Assembly: GCA_918026815.1 (NCBI GenBank)
Contig: CAKJVC010000058.1
Location: 62,001 to 126,000 of the forward strand
Direction of reading: 5' to 3'
DNA from: Chalara sp. BL73
Taxonomy: Eukaryota > Ascomycota > Leotiomycetes > Helotiales
Length of the DNA: 64,000 nt
Shown: in pieces, positions 23,350-34,539 of the stretch
Position numbering within the stretch: the stretch's first letter is position 1
Layout: every line of letters starts with the position of its first letter
Made by a program: the position numbers and the translations under genes
Notes under the pieces: model-generated
The model's input: the letters and a program-made list of their open reading frames with translations, nothing else
Databases searched by the model: none
What the model was told of the DNA's origin: nothing

Positions 23350-23911
23350 CACCTACCAGATACTTCAGGAAACCATTGAGCTTATCGACTAAACTTCCCA
23401 CGTACTGCTTCTCCAGCTTCTTGATTTTATCTAATGTCAACAATTCCTCTAAAATTTGATCATTGCCTGGATCAACACTAAATAGCCATGACTGGGTATA
23501 TTATGGCTACAGAGCTATCTCAGCCATGGCGCTCATAATTTTTCTCTTGATTTCATCAGGCTCCAGATCTAAATTAATATCCTTCCATTTGTCCCCGTCC
23601 AGATCCCCATCCACCTGATCCGATGAAACTGTATAATGTTGCGAACATTCAATGTCTTCTCCATGCACTCTTCGATCCATGCACTCTTCAGTTTCAGAAG
23701 ACTAGGCCGACATATGGTTTTTTGAAGAGCTCCTAGCCTGTGTACTACAGCTGTGGTTCTTCCTAGGGTTATTTTCGCGAGAGAGGTTAGGCACGTTTAT
23801 TTTTATCAAACATATTTGCGATAGTCTCATTATGAAGGTAAGATTAAAATCTTCGAGAACTGCCTTGTAGGCCTTTAGAAGTAAGGCAGAAAGCACTGTG
23901 TCCACATGCAC
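23350..23911 (-). pseudogene. Stop-interrupted remnant of an unidentified gene
   Basis: A single reading frame on the minus strand runs from about 23911 to 23350 with protein-like sequence on both sides of three in-frame stops: a TAG at 23702-23704 and a TAG and TAA near 23500-23512. Coding-like segments are DTVLSALLLKAYKAVLEDFN, DGDLDGDKWKDINLDLEPDE, EIKRKIMSAMAEIA and ILEELLTLDKIKKLEKQY. All three stops differ from a glutamine codon by one C-to-T change in a CpA context, the context favoured by repeat-induced point mutation. I do not recognise the family. The acidic centre and amphipathic C-terminal helices are all that can be said. The upstream end is not defined. Confidence 0.5.
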
Positions 23912-24450
23912 ACCACATCAAAAGCCAGACAATTAACTGGTACAGTATCGCATAATGATTACTCTCTGGAGACGTGCTTAGTTGTTGCGAAAATCAATAA
24001 GTCAAGCTGTACGTTTTCATGTTACGAGGATGCCACCAATAAGCCACGCCTTTTCAACATTGAGGCTGAAGGTTAATGAATAAGCGGCAGGTATATCTAG
24101 TCAGACAAGCTAGTCCCATTTGAAAGAACAGTAGCTACCTAAATGAAGACGATTTCCAATCGAAAAGCTTTCTATTATCAATAGCTTAGAAGCCATGCTA
24201 TTGATTTGGTGGTGCTGTATAGAAGGGTACACTGTGTCCCCGCGATACGGCTAGTAACTTTCTTTGTACCTTGCCCCTGAATGTAAGCGAGTCCGAAATA
24301 TGCCTCCGGTTTGCGTTGAACTATCCAGCATGTCTCATTGGCTTCGTCATTCAACCATTCTTGATATAATTTCCAACGCGAGGCTGCCAAACATTTTGCA
24401 GCTAACTAGTCCATATCTTTCGAGATTCTTGGCTACCTTTCAGCACAGTC
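23912..24450. other. Intergenic, 3' side of the GGPP synthase gene
   Basis: No supported gene. A 70-residue minus-strand frame at 24178-24390 lies just downstream of the GGPP synthase stop but has no start context, domain or splice link that I can defend. It may be part of the 3' untranslated region. Confidence 0.35.
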
Positions 24451-25667
24451 TCAAACTGCCATTTTATCCAAGAACTTCAGTATGCCTTGGCCTTTTTTGA
24501 CCTCCCCATCATCAAGCTGTTCCACCATCCTTTTTGCTCTCTCCATCAATGTCGTCAGCACCTTACGGCAGTACTCAAATGTGCCGGTGCTCTCCATGTA
24601 TTTCACCGCATATTTTTTCACCTCCACATTATCTGTCTTCTGCTTCAGGATATTGATTATCGTGAGATTCTCTGGTCGCGCACGAATAGAGTGGATGATT
24701 GGAAAGGAGAATTTGCCCTCAGTCAGATCTTCACACATTCCTTTGTTGTGTTCATATTCAGCGGATGACAAGTTTTGATAGTCGTCGCGAATTTGGAAAA
24801 TTACGCCCATGAGGTTTACTAAGGGCACACAATCTCTACAAATTCCAGTTAGAACGGCAGGGCCTCTATATAAGAGGGGGTTGAAACATACTTCAGATTC
24901 TTGCTTTCGGCTTGCATGAGCTTGACTGCTAGTCGAAAGAGGCCACCAGTTTTGTTACCCACCATTTCCAGATAATCATTCTCGCTGGGACATGTCAGAG
25001 TATCTCTCCAGAAAAGATCCATACCTTGACCTCTATGTAGGTTCAGGAGCTCCTCCGTGAATATTGTAATGGCTGCTGGATTCCTGAGCTTCTGTAGTTC
25101 TTGCAGAGCAATGAAGTATACATAGTTCGAGGAATTAATGGTTTGTGCGGTGCCGAAGATGCTGTGTGCGACCGGTAGGCCTCTTCGTAGTATGGATGAA
25201 TCTTCAATATCGTCTACCAGTAAGGAAGCCGTATGTAGCATCCCCACCACCTTTGTGATAATTTCCAGGCTCCCAGCTGGTATATCCAGCCATTCGTTGA
25301 ACGCAGCTATGAGCTGTTTCCGGATATCCTTTCCTGGATGGGTAAAAAGATAGTCAAATGGACCCATCAGAATCGCATCCTTCTCGGATGACCACGAGCT
25401 CTGCCCTTCGAATGCCATGTCAGATGAAGCGTACTTCGCAGGATCAAGCGCAGCTCCTGGTTGGATTGTTGGATTGGACGAGCTAGGAATCTGCTGCCTT
25501 TTCTGACTGATCCAGTCTCCTTCTGTGACAGGTCGGAGAACGGATTTAGACAAAGGGTTATTTAATGAGTGCTGTCCGGTCGAAGATGTTCGAGGTGGAA
25601 TTGCGTTGGGCGAGCGAAGGGAGTCCATAGTGGAAGGCCCGCCATGTGAGAGGTTGCGTTGGAACAT
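24451..25667 (-). CDS. ggs1: Geranylgeranyl diphosphate synthase
   Basis: Two exons (24892-25667, 24451-24835) split by a 56-bp intron give 386 residues. The enzyme joins isopentenyl diphosphate to farnesyl diphosphate to give C20 GGPP, the donor for protein geranylgeranylation, carotenoids and diterpenes. The first aspartate-rich motif is DDIED (residues 152-156, in [15 protein letters not shown]) and the second is IRDDYQN (about 274-280). The block [18 protein letters not shown] marks the start of the prenyltransferase fold; the first 95 residues are a Ser/Pro-rich extension as in housekeeping ascomycete GGPP synthases. No terpene cyclase, P450 cluster or prenyltransferase lies beside it, so a primary-metabolism role is more likely than a diterpene cluster. 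The gene is head to head with cdc14 across 791 bases. Confidence 0.94.
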
Positions 25668-26458
25668 GTTGCACTTCTAATGCTTGATTTGGGGCAAGGA
25701 CGCCTGATGTTGGGTGCGAGGTGGGCTTTCCACCGCAAGGCAGAAGGTACTGCTACGCCGTGGTGGGATGTTGTCCTTACACAAGGCTACCATCCAACTT
25801 AACGTTGGTTAAATGACCGCATAGGCTGCCATCTGCGAGCGCCAGCAGACGGCAAAGCGCAGTTCTAATGGAATGGCAGATGTTGGAAAGGAACAGTTCC
25901 GGTTGATGTAGAATAGTTGATTCAAGAGAATGTTCAGCTCCTAATTCATGTGCATCTTCTGTCTGCAAAGCTCTGGATAAGTTCACATGCCAGATGGCGC
26001 GCTAAGATAGCAGTCATCGCTGTCAGCCACGGTAGAGCAGCTGTATGCAAAGTTTAAAGCCAACATGCTATTTGCGATATTGTTAAATATATATATTAAA
26101 TATATAGGACCCTTCACATGAGTTTGCTTCATGCGTTTCACGGCGTTTTATCGTGCCATTGGCCTCAACTAACTATTCCATCCCTCAACATGCCTCCCCG
26201 CTCTCCAGCTCCAGCCCAATCCCGTTGCCCAGCAACCAATAAGAGCCACCAGCTGGTCAGAGAGTCATATCAGACCTTCTATTCTGGCTTCTCAAGCAAA
26301 CAAAAAAAAACACATCACCCCTTCACTTCATATTCCTTGTATTAACATTTATCTGGCGTCTCGTTCAAGTTTATTCGGTCCTTTCCATTCGGTTTTCCCA
26401 GGAAAACTGTTGTACCATCCATCTTTCAAATTATACCCCAAAAACAACAAACATCAAC
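25668..26458. other. Divergent promoter region of GGPP synthase and cdc14
   Basis: The 791-bp gap holds the start regions of two divergent genes. An alternating AT stretch lies at about 26080-26110. Pyrimidine-rich sequence and a CCAAT motif (caaccaataag, about 26228-26245) precede the cdc14 start. No coding sequence was found. Confidence 0.45.
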
Positions 26459-27390
26459 ATGGAGGCTCTTCTTTCGCTCAGCTTTGACAACCTTTCCTCG
26501 TACGACCAGGCCAAGATTCGCAAAGGGCTTCGTCAGGTTGAAGGTCTGCTCGCTCAGATCTGCCTTTCATCTTCGCCGAAATCGAAAGAGGAGAAGCGCC
26601 GCAGCGTTATTGAACCTGATCGAGAACCGCCTCCAAAAAAGGTACTCGAGGATCTCGGCGCCGACCCAGCATTCAGAGAGTTCTTCAAGCTTCAGGATGG
26701 ATTCGAGTGGAATGTTGCGATGCGCCTCGTGAATTGTTTGGATCGCCTACTTGGAAAAACAAATGACGGTCAAAATGATTTGTTAATTATTCAAACATTG
26801 GACCTGATCCAAGGAATTTTATTACTTCATCCTCCTTCCAGGACTCTGTTCTCGCGGGAACTGTACATGAATGTATGCATAATTATATATTAAACTATAT
26901 AACCGCGGCTAATTTGTGAAAGCATCTTCTCGATCTTCTCGAACCAGTCAACTGCCCAGCGATTCAATCTGCGACTATCATCACCCTGGTGTGTGCTCTC
27001 ATCGAAACTCCTCAAAACACTCGGACTTTCGAAGCCCTCGATGGTCTTCTCACCATCACGTCATTGTTTAAGTCGCGCGAAACAAGTCGAGAGGTGAAAT
27101 TGAAGCTGGTCGAATTTCTCTACTTCTACCTCATGCCGGAGACTCCATCGATTCCATCTGCCAACGCAACAAACTCCGTTCCTGCTATTATACAGCGCAG
27201 CCCTAGTAAGTTGGCAGGTGCTTTTAATAGAGGAGCTGAGACAGCAGGCAGAAAGCGGGCAGACAGCGAGAGCGAAATTACGAAGACAACGGAGGAGAAA
27301 CAATACTTATTGGGACGATATCTTTCCAGCGTGGATGAGTTAGTTGCAGATTTGAGGGATAGCACGCCTTTCGGCGGTGTAGTGTCCTAA
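26459..27390 (+). CDS. cdc14: Septation initiation network protein Cdc14 (SIN component)
   Basis: Two exons (26459-26872, 26923-27390) with a 50-bp intron give 293 residues. This is the S. pombe-type Cdc14 that binds the Sid1 kinase in the septation initiation network, not the phosphatase of the same name. Family marks are SFDNLSSYDQAKIRKGLRQV at the N-terminus, DLGADPAFREFFKLQDGFEW, LVNCLDRLLG and IALIETP-like helices after the splice site. The protein is all-helical and armadillo-like, with a Ser/Arg-rich stretch at about 240-270. It should act at the spindle pole body to promote septum formation. The junction reads RELYMNHLLDLLEPV. It converges on the Cys-rich membrane protein with 164 bases between stops. 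Confidence 0.9.
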
Positions 27391-27554
27391 AAATTTCTTT
27401 TGTATGGAGGCATTGAACGGAGTCTGGACGGACGAATGGCGGCGTTGGTAGCAGGGCTCTGGAGATATGCATTGTTCAATAATAAGAGGGGGTTTTGCTT
27501 TTGACATATTTCTCCACAGGGATACTGTACATAGGAGTGGACCATGGTTCCTTA

Positions 27555-28734
27555 TCAAGGCAATTCGATAATATTTGTCGCAACTTTCTCTTTCAATGGT
27601 TCGAATGCGCCAGGTGTATTGAGATTTGAATGGTCTTTAGAATCAATCTCAACAGGAGCAGTGATATCTCCTGGGTTCTGGGGGGTTATGGGGACTCCTC
27701 GGTAGGCATATCTATGAGAATTTGCTTGAGGTGTGTCTGTATATGGGCCTGCGGTTGCTGCTGGGCTGAAATAGTCTGCAACTTGTCCAGAGACAGGTGG
27801 GGATTGTTGAGGGCTTGCTGGGCCAGCCTTCTTAGAATCAGAGGTCTCTGACATTGCAAGCAAAGTCGAATGCGCTTCTCTTTGCCGCTTTCTTCGTCGT
27901 TGACGTACGCAGAAATATAAGACTCCACCAGCCATGATCAGGGCTAGCCCAGCGATCCCACCTCCTATTCCAGCTTTGGCTCCAGAAGAGAGTCCCGAAC
28001 CTTTCTTCGCGTCTGTGATATCACTAGAAAGTGCGCCATTTGCACCAGTCCTCATTGCTGTTGCCGAGCCTGCAGCGCAATAGTTTTTATTATCAACTAC
28101 AGTGCAAGTTGAACTGACTCCACAGCAACCCCCGCCTATTGAGCTAGCGCAACTGATCTGGGATGTTGTACAGCCGACTGGAGCTTGCGATAGAAGAGCG
28201 TCATTAATTGTTGATGTTGGCTTAATTGTTGTGATGCAACTACTGAACCCACATTCGAATCCATAGGAACAGCAGCCACCACCCAACGCCGAAGGACACC
28301 TGAAATTGCCTGCGCTGCACCCTCGAAGGCAGCATGTTGGGCTTGCTGTCGCTTTCCCACTGATAGTCTTCGTCGTCTGGCATTGATATTCAGAGGTTGC
28401 GCATGCCAACCCACAATTTGAACCGAGCCCACAGCATCCGGGCTTGAAGTCATTGTCGATTACACAGAATTTAGTGTTTGCGCAACATGCAGTCACGTTT
28501 ATATCAAGGCCTAGCAGAAAATGTCAGGAAAGAGTGCTTTAAGATTGAAATGAAAGACATACAAGAATGCTCGTTTGCGGCACAAAGACCACTCTGTCTT
28601 CTCAGCAAGTCTGGAGAAGTGCCTAGATAATAACGTGGGCTGAGCTCAACAGGCTCCGGAACCGCTCCATAATGTGCCACGGCAAGGTGAATCAAGCAGC
28701 CGATAAAGATTAACATGCGAAATGAAGGCATCAT
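27555..28734 (-). CDS. Secreted/cell-surface cysteine-rich protein with one transmembrane helix
   Basis: Two exons (28563-28734, 27555-28510) with a 52-bp intron give 375 residues. I start at the ATG at 28734; further upstream in frame there is only a GTG. The N-terminus is a signal peptide (MLIFIGCLIHLAVA). The outer part is cysteine-rich with repeated paired cysteines: TACCANTKFC, GCCGLGSNCG, PTCCLRGCSAGNFRC, GGGCCSYGFECG and GGGCCGVSSTC. A Gly-rich hydrophobic helix (GGGIAGLALIMAGGVLYFCV, about 215-235) is followed by RQRRRKRQRE as stop-transfer signal. The cytosolic tail is Pro/Ser-rich. The layout resembles fungal wall-sensor-like membrane proteins, but the cysteine pattern is not one I can name. 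Function is unknown. Confidence 0.85.
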
Positions 28735-30339
28735 GCGCCACGAGACATACACGCAAACGAGAGACTGTTGCTGATGCGCTTGACCTAGACATGAATGGAA
28801 GGATCCCCTACGAAAAGCATTTGTTTAAAGAGGAGAAGATAACGATGGGGGAGGATTATGCCCATGCTGCTGTATCACCCATCCAACTCAGATCATACAC
28901 ACTATGTGGCTTTCTCATCGCCCAATGTTGCATCCCGCAGAGCAGAAGTTGCAGAAAGGAGGGTAAGCCACAGCTTTTGCTCGCCATGGAAGAATTGCAA
29001 TTGGTGCGGCCAACGCGATAGCCCCTCCCTTCGTGCCACCGCAACAATACAAAGTAATATGTGGACGGCGAAAATCTCGAGGCTGAAATCCTACCTGGTT
29101 GAACATCATTCGAGAACTGTGGGGGGGGAATGCAAGCAATTTGTCCGCATGGGAGCGGGGGATGTCGAGTACGAGATTCTTCACCGTACTGTATTCTCTC
29201 AGGATTTCCATTCATTCATGGCATTGTGCGACCGAGGAAACACCATCTCTATCCAGTTCCATAGGATTGTTTGTCTTCGTATAATGAATGTACCAGAAAA
29301 GAAGGTTGGTGGAAGTGTGGCTTTGTTAGGCAATTCCCAGCGTTTCGGGAATACACGAGGCTTGGCGTCATGCTCCATCTCATGTTACTAATCACAACTG
29401 ACACGGCTGATCGAGTCGTTCTGATCCTCCTAAATTTATCTCATGTGTATATGCAGTAATTGGCCTAACAGAACTAAAGACTCGGAGCCCCACTATCCAT
29501 GACACATTGTCGGGCAGCAGCCCACAGACTCGATGCAAGACAAGTCGACAGCAAACCCTGCCAGGTGGGCAGTGATGATGTGCTATTGATTGCAATTGCG
29601 TAGCATTTTCTCATTAAAAGGATAGCCTTGTGACAAGTTGTTCAGAGATTGGTCATGAGTAACTAAGTCAGTTTCCTGAAGGATCACGAGCCGATTAAGT
29701 ATGCTTTCGTATCAACTGTCCCTGTGCTTAACGAACATTGTAAAATAAAATATTTAAAAAATATATATGCATGATACATTTTAGATTCAGATTCTTTGCC
29801 TTCCTTCGCATTACTTACACGAGGTGGTGCTGATTTCATATCTATTGAAGCAAGAATAAAAAAGCACAATAATACTTAGACTAGAAGCATTTCCGTTTTG
29901 GTCTTTGACGTTATGCCGCGGATGATTGACGACTTCCTTCTATTCATTCCTCAAGCGAAGTCACAAGGCCGCTTTTCTCCTTTCTCTCAGTGCTAAGAAG
30001 AGCTTGAGCCTAAGGAGATAGGAGATATCCAAAGTTGCAGAATGGTGAATAAGTTGTAACACAGAAGCTCGCTTAGAAAAAGAGAGTCGCCTTGCCTCCC
30101 CGTTTTGGGCGGGATACAAGCAATGATACAACTCGGCACAATCAGCAAAGGGCCCATTATCTCTCTGCGAGCGGAGCTATTTATGACAATGTACAGATAC
30201 TGACAATTCTTGTCACTCTTAGCAGATAAATAGCTTCTTTCCCTCATTCTTCATGCTCAAATTTTCCTTTTCCTCGACCAAAATCTGACAGACACTTTTT
30301 CCAGAATATAGAGCAAAGTATACAGCAGTTCTAACCAAA
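28735..30339. other. Gene-free stretch between the Cys-rich gene and the dead monooxygenase
   Basis: About 1.6 kb. Frames on both strands near 28850-29390 overlap one another and have no family resemblance, so I treat them as chance. An AT-rich run lies at about 29735-29775. No repeat or RNA gene was recognised. Confidence 0.45.
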
Positions 30340-31704
30340 ATGCTCTCAACGACAAACGCTTCTCCATGCAACATTGAAATTATTGGAGCTGGACTCGCAG
30401 GACTCGCCACAGCAGTCAGCATACGTCGCTCAGGACATGAAGCTACAATTTTTGAGAAATATCTGGAATTGAAAGAGGTAAGAATTCCTCTTTCTGTCTA
30501 CTTTTATACTCGCCATTACTCACACAAAGTCTTCAGATCGGTGCTGGAATCAATGTTGCACCGAATGCAACATCGCTTTTTAGAGAATGGGGCATTCTAC
30601 CATAGCTGGAAGCATGTTCGATCGTACCGAGGTTGCGGTCATGCGATCACATCGAAATCAGGAACTTTCAAGAACGGTAATCTATCCTGATTCGAAGAAC
30701 GATACCGTACTCCTTGTTTTGTCACCCACCGAGCGGACTTACAACGCGTTCTGGCCAATGAGGCAGCAAGACTAGAAGTTCGCCTACATTTAAATGCCGA
30801 TATACGGAAAATTGATTTTTCTCGTACCAATATCGAATTTGCAGATGGCTCAACACGGGAATTTGACGTTATCTTTGGGGCCGATGGTGAAAATTCCTTC
30901 TGCCGCGAGCAATTGCTTGGACGTGACGATCCTCTTGACGATAGCGGCTTCGAGATCTACAGGACAACAGTCAAGAGCAGCGGTGTAGCGAGCCATCCAG
31001 ATCTCGCGGAGTTGGTCAATCCTGACAGCATCAACCTTTGGGTGGCCCGAATGGGCATGCCGTCACGTATCCCATCAAAAGCAGAAATCTGCTCAATATT
31101 GTCCTGACTCGCGAGCATGGGCCAGACACCGAGGTCAAAATTCTACCTGTTCCCATGGACCAAAAATATGTAAAGACTTTGAAGTATGGACCCGAAGTTT
31201 CACGAGCTGTTGAACATCGGCACGGCCTGGAATAAGCGTGCCATGATGTATACTAGAGAATGCAACAATTGGATCTATCCTCTAGGTCGTTTCGGTCTTC
31301 TAGATGATGTGGCACATGCTTCTCCTCCCTATCTGTAATTTTTCTGTAAATACCTTGAGTGCGTTTTGGAGCGACGGTAGTACTAAAGAAGTTTAACAGA
31401 GCGCAAGGGGGAGCAATGGCGTTCGAAGACGCGGCAGTTTTAGGAGTATTTTTCAGCAAGCTTCAGAGCAAACAACAGCAAAGTAGCCTCGTGTTTCTCT
31501 ATAATAGGACACGTAGACACAGAGCGATGGAGTGCAGAAACAGGAGCAAGCCGCTGAGGAATGTCTTTACATTAGAAGATGGCCCGGAACAGAAAGAGAG
31601 AGACAGGGAACTCCTGCACGGGACGCCGTATGAAGGATCGCCCAACTTTCTCTCAGACCCACGCATGGGTCCTGCAGGAGGAGACATTATCTCGACGGCA
31701 GCTC
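30340..31704 (+). pseudogene. Frameshifted FAD-dependent monooxygenase (salicylate hydroxylase-like)
   Basis: The start at 30340 is intact and leads to the FAD-binding motif IIGAGLAGLATAVSIRRSG. A normal 59-bp intron (30478-30536) joins to IGAGINVAPNATSLFREWGI. The coding sequence then jumps frame near 30600 (with a TAG at 30603-30605), near 30700, near 31040 and near 31210. Pieces in successive frames still show family blocks: HRADLQRVLANEAARLEVRL, DVIFGADGENSFCR, GPNGHAVTYPIKSRNLLN, a worn GDxAHASPPY motif near 31306-31328, and QGGAMAFEDAAVLG near 31400. The last recognisable part is DGPEQKERDRELL near 31580. With at least four frame breaks no functional flavoprotein can be made. It lies 3 kb upstream of the tryptophan dioxygenase gene. 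The breaks are insertions and deletions, unlike the C-to-T pattern of the remnant at 23.4-23.9 kb. Confidence 0.85.
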
Positions 31705-33419
31705 GAGTTTACCGGCGCAGGCCTGCACTGGACATGCCAAACGGTGCGCGCCAACGCTGCAAATTTGTTCGGTAGCTCCTTCGGCCGTAACAACTTCTGG
31801 GACCAATTTGACAATGCTGTCCACGAAAATAGTCACTTCTTGCGCTTATTCGATGCTGAAAGTAAAAAAAAGCGCGCTTTGTACGAGTTCTAGTACTGCT
31901 TTGTTGTGAAAAATTACTTCAAACGCTAAATTACGTTTAATAGTAACCGTGCAATTGCTTTCAGCGCTATAACGGCCTATTTTGATAAAGCTTTATTTTA
32001 CGGTATATGAAAAAGTACTAAAATCGAGTATTTTGCAGAACTGTAGTTAACAAACATACTTCGCGGGGGGGTTTTTTTGAACAACAATTTACAATGTTTG
32101 CATTTGTATTAAAACTCTTGTGCAATATGTTGCGCCGTTGTAAAACTAGCTATTTATATGTAGACCGGTAAGCTACACAAAAGCGTTCCGGAAATAAAAC
32201 GAACAAAAGCCGTGCGTACAAATTGTAAGTGCTAAAATTAAAACTACTAAAAACAAGTTGTTTTATCGAGTTTCGCAAGTAGTAAATTGAAATTACGAAA
32301 TAAAATCTGTTCGTTTACGTATAAGCGCCGAACTAGAATTTGCAGCACTTTATATTAAAACTTAATACGTATTAACAATTAACAAAACTAAAGCGTAAAT
32401 GACCATAAAAACGTTGTTGACTTTTTTACACTGAATAATTAAAAAAATATGCCGAACAATAGTAGACTGCTCGCTATACCGCTTGTACAAAAACCTGCTA
32501 CTAAAAGACAGTTTTAAAAATTTGTTTTGTTTTGTACTGAAACCGGCAGTGCTGTGCTTTACATTCAAAAGAAAGTTTATCCGAATTGGCTCTATAGTAG
32601 TTTTCAAGATTGATTTATTTGATGATATAGAAGTTGCAGACTTAACTATATTCTAGCGGTGCTCTTTTTGATTATTGGACGAGTTTGACTTCCATTATAG
32701 ATACCTGTCACAAGAATCGCGTATCACAGCCGTCTGGACTTCTGCTGACTAGTGGCATAGAGTTGGGGCAGTGAGGCAGGCATAAGTTGACAATCCTAAT
32801 ATCAACTTAGCTAAGAGCAAGTGCAAACAGCAAGAAGCTCTCTACTCACCGTTTGTGTCGTACTGTGATAAAGCTGGTACTAGAGATGCAGCACGTGCAA
32901 GAAGTTCATGTACTTACGGCATTGTGTTGGCTAACCTAAGCGGTGCTCAAGATGCACCTGACCAGAAACTTTCGATTGCCTGGAGAATCTCAAGGTCGAC
33001 GCTCAGAGCAGACCAAAGAAAAATGTGGCCTTGTTTTCTTGAGAGCTTCAAGGACCCAGTACAACCTCATGTTAATAAGCTGAGCACTGGCGCTCTAATA
33101 TTGCCCAATGATACCTGTCCCATTGGCAAAAACACAGGGACATATGAATGCACAACAAGGAGTAGAACTTTTATTAAAAGAATTCAATAGTAACAAATAC
33201 TACAGTAGTACACAGTGAGATGTTACTTATACCTGTCGGTGGCCTTGAAAGGTCGGGTATTGAGATGTAGCGATATCCGAGCTTCCCTTGTCAGATTTGT
33301 TTGGACAATTTAATGAGAGCCGGGCAGCTGTACACCAGCTGGTAAGGGATGCTAATGATAGGTGACATCCTAGTAAAAGTGGCATAAGCTGGCTAGACTA
33401 CAAGGTAGCGTACCTAGAT
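31705..33419. other. Decayed stretch with an AT-rich island
   Basis: Directly after the dead monooxygenase comes a short open stretch (about 31740-31890) of unknown origin. From about 31870 to 32690 the base composition shifts sharply to AT with many runs of A and T and no frame above 81 residues. From 32700 to 33420 composition returns to normal, but no gene is supported. The island looks like an old, mutated mobile element, although no terminal repeats or transposase could be identified by eye. Confidence 0.4.
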
Positions 33420-33999
33420 TCAGGTCATGAAACTTGAATGGAAGCCGACTCCAAAGCCCTTGGCATTAATCACTTGACCTTTGGCCTCCTCTTTAGTGCT
33501 ATGAACCTTGCACAAGCCTGCTAGCAGCGTGACCATGAGTGCGACAGAACATGGAATAAGGTTGCTTTCAATGGGGCTGCCAAAGAAGAAGAAAATTTAG
33601 ACCATGGCCAGCCTATTCTGAGGATGGACGGGATAGCAGGCTGAAGATGGCGTGAAATCTTAGGTGTGCAGCATTCGAGAACAACCGCAGCAGTTGTGGA
33701 TGCTGGAGAAGGGGGGGCATAAGGTTATGCTCAACAAGACTGAGCAGATTTTTCAGTCTGATACCGCCATATCCCAAGAAGCGCAAGTCCTGTCATGATG
33801 ATTTCGGTCAGCCAAGATGGCTTTTCCATACACTCTGAGGCGACTTTGAACGAGGGCGTATCAGACGCGCGTTGGTGGAAAACCTCTGCGTTTCATAACG
33901 CCGATGATGGGAAGGGAGCATGCTAGGGTACCGTGCTATACCAGATATTGAAGCGCTGAGAACAGTTAGAAGACGGCTGTAGGATTCAGTACCTATCAA
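33420..33999 (-). pseudogene. Possible frameshifted remnant of a small membrane protein
   Basis: Three protein-like pieces lie in order on the minus strand but in different frames. The first resembles a mitochondrial presequence ending near YETQRFSTNARLI (about 33850-33960). The second reads SFKVASECMEKPSWLTEIIM followed by a hydrophobic TGLALLGIWRYQT (about 33740-33850). The third reads NLIPCSVALMVTLLAGL and GQVINAKGFGVGFHSSFMT, ending at a stop at 33420-33422. Both hydrophobic pieces could be membrane helices. The shift between pieces one and two needs a one-base change or an unseen intron. No family is recognised, and the call rests on visual codon character only. Confidence 0.25.
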
Positions 34000-34145
34000 G
34001 GTGTTGGCTCTGGAGACCGAAAGAAGGTAAGGAGATAGGTTGTTTACTGCCCTAAATATCAGGCATTACAATTCGGCGGCTGGGGGCGGCTCAGTTTTTA
34101 GTCATGTGATCTTATCTTTCAAGCTCCCCCTTTTCTCCACCAGGT

Positions 34146-34165
34146 GGCCGGAAAACCTTCCGGCC
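34146..34165. repeat. Palindrome P1, ggccggaa-4-ttccggcc
   Basis: Eight-base arms ggccggaa and ttccggcc flank a 4-base spacer (aacc). It lies about 520-540 bases before the dioxygenase start codon. A second copy with a 3-base spacer lies at 34540-34558. Inverted CGG-type half sites are typical of zinc-cluster regulators, so a binding site is one reading; terminal repeats of a short element is another. Confidence 0.6.
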
Positions 34166-34539
34166 AATTTACCAATCAGATGTAGCATGTGGGCCTTTGC
34201 TATTTCTTTGGATAGCTTCATGTTTCTGATTGCTGAACCAACATGACCAAAGAGAATGAAGAAGTCTTCGTTCTCGAGGATGTAATTCTAGCAGATATCC
34301 TTTTACATCAAATAACCTTTTCGTCATGTTCTAAGTTCTATGTTCAGGGACTATTCTTTTTGCTGAATGTGCCATCTTCCAGGTCTCGGTGTGATCTTGG
34401 TCAACGTTGGCAATAGCATTGGGTTGAGCGATTGGCGGAGGATTGATAAGTTTGTTTTGATATCACTTGGTGTTTCTCTTATCAATCAAATTTTGCAAGT
34501 GGACCAAGTCGGGTTCTTGTATGGTCTTATGATGCCCGT

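Noticed and set aside
24178..24390. Open frame of 70 residues downstream of the GGPP synthase
   Set aside because: No domain, and no splice that would join it to the synthase, whose own stop and length are normal.
28858..29391. Open frame of 177 residues on the + strand
   Set aside because: Overlaps long minus-strand frames, shows no family blocks and has an unbalanced composition.
32855..33190. Open frame of 111 residues near the AT-rich island
   Set aside because: No similarity to a known family and no neighbouring exon; the surroundings are decayed.
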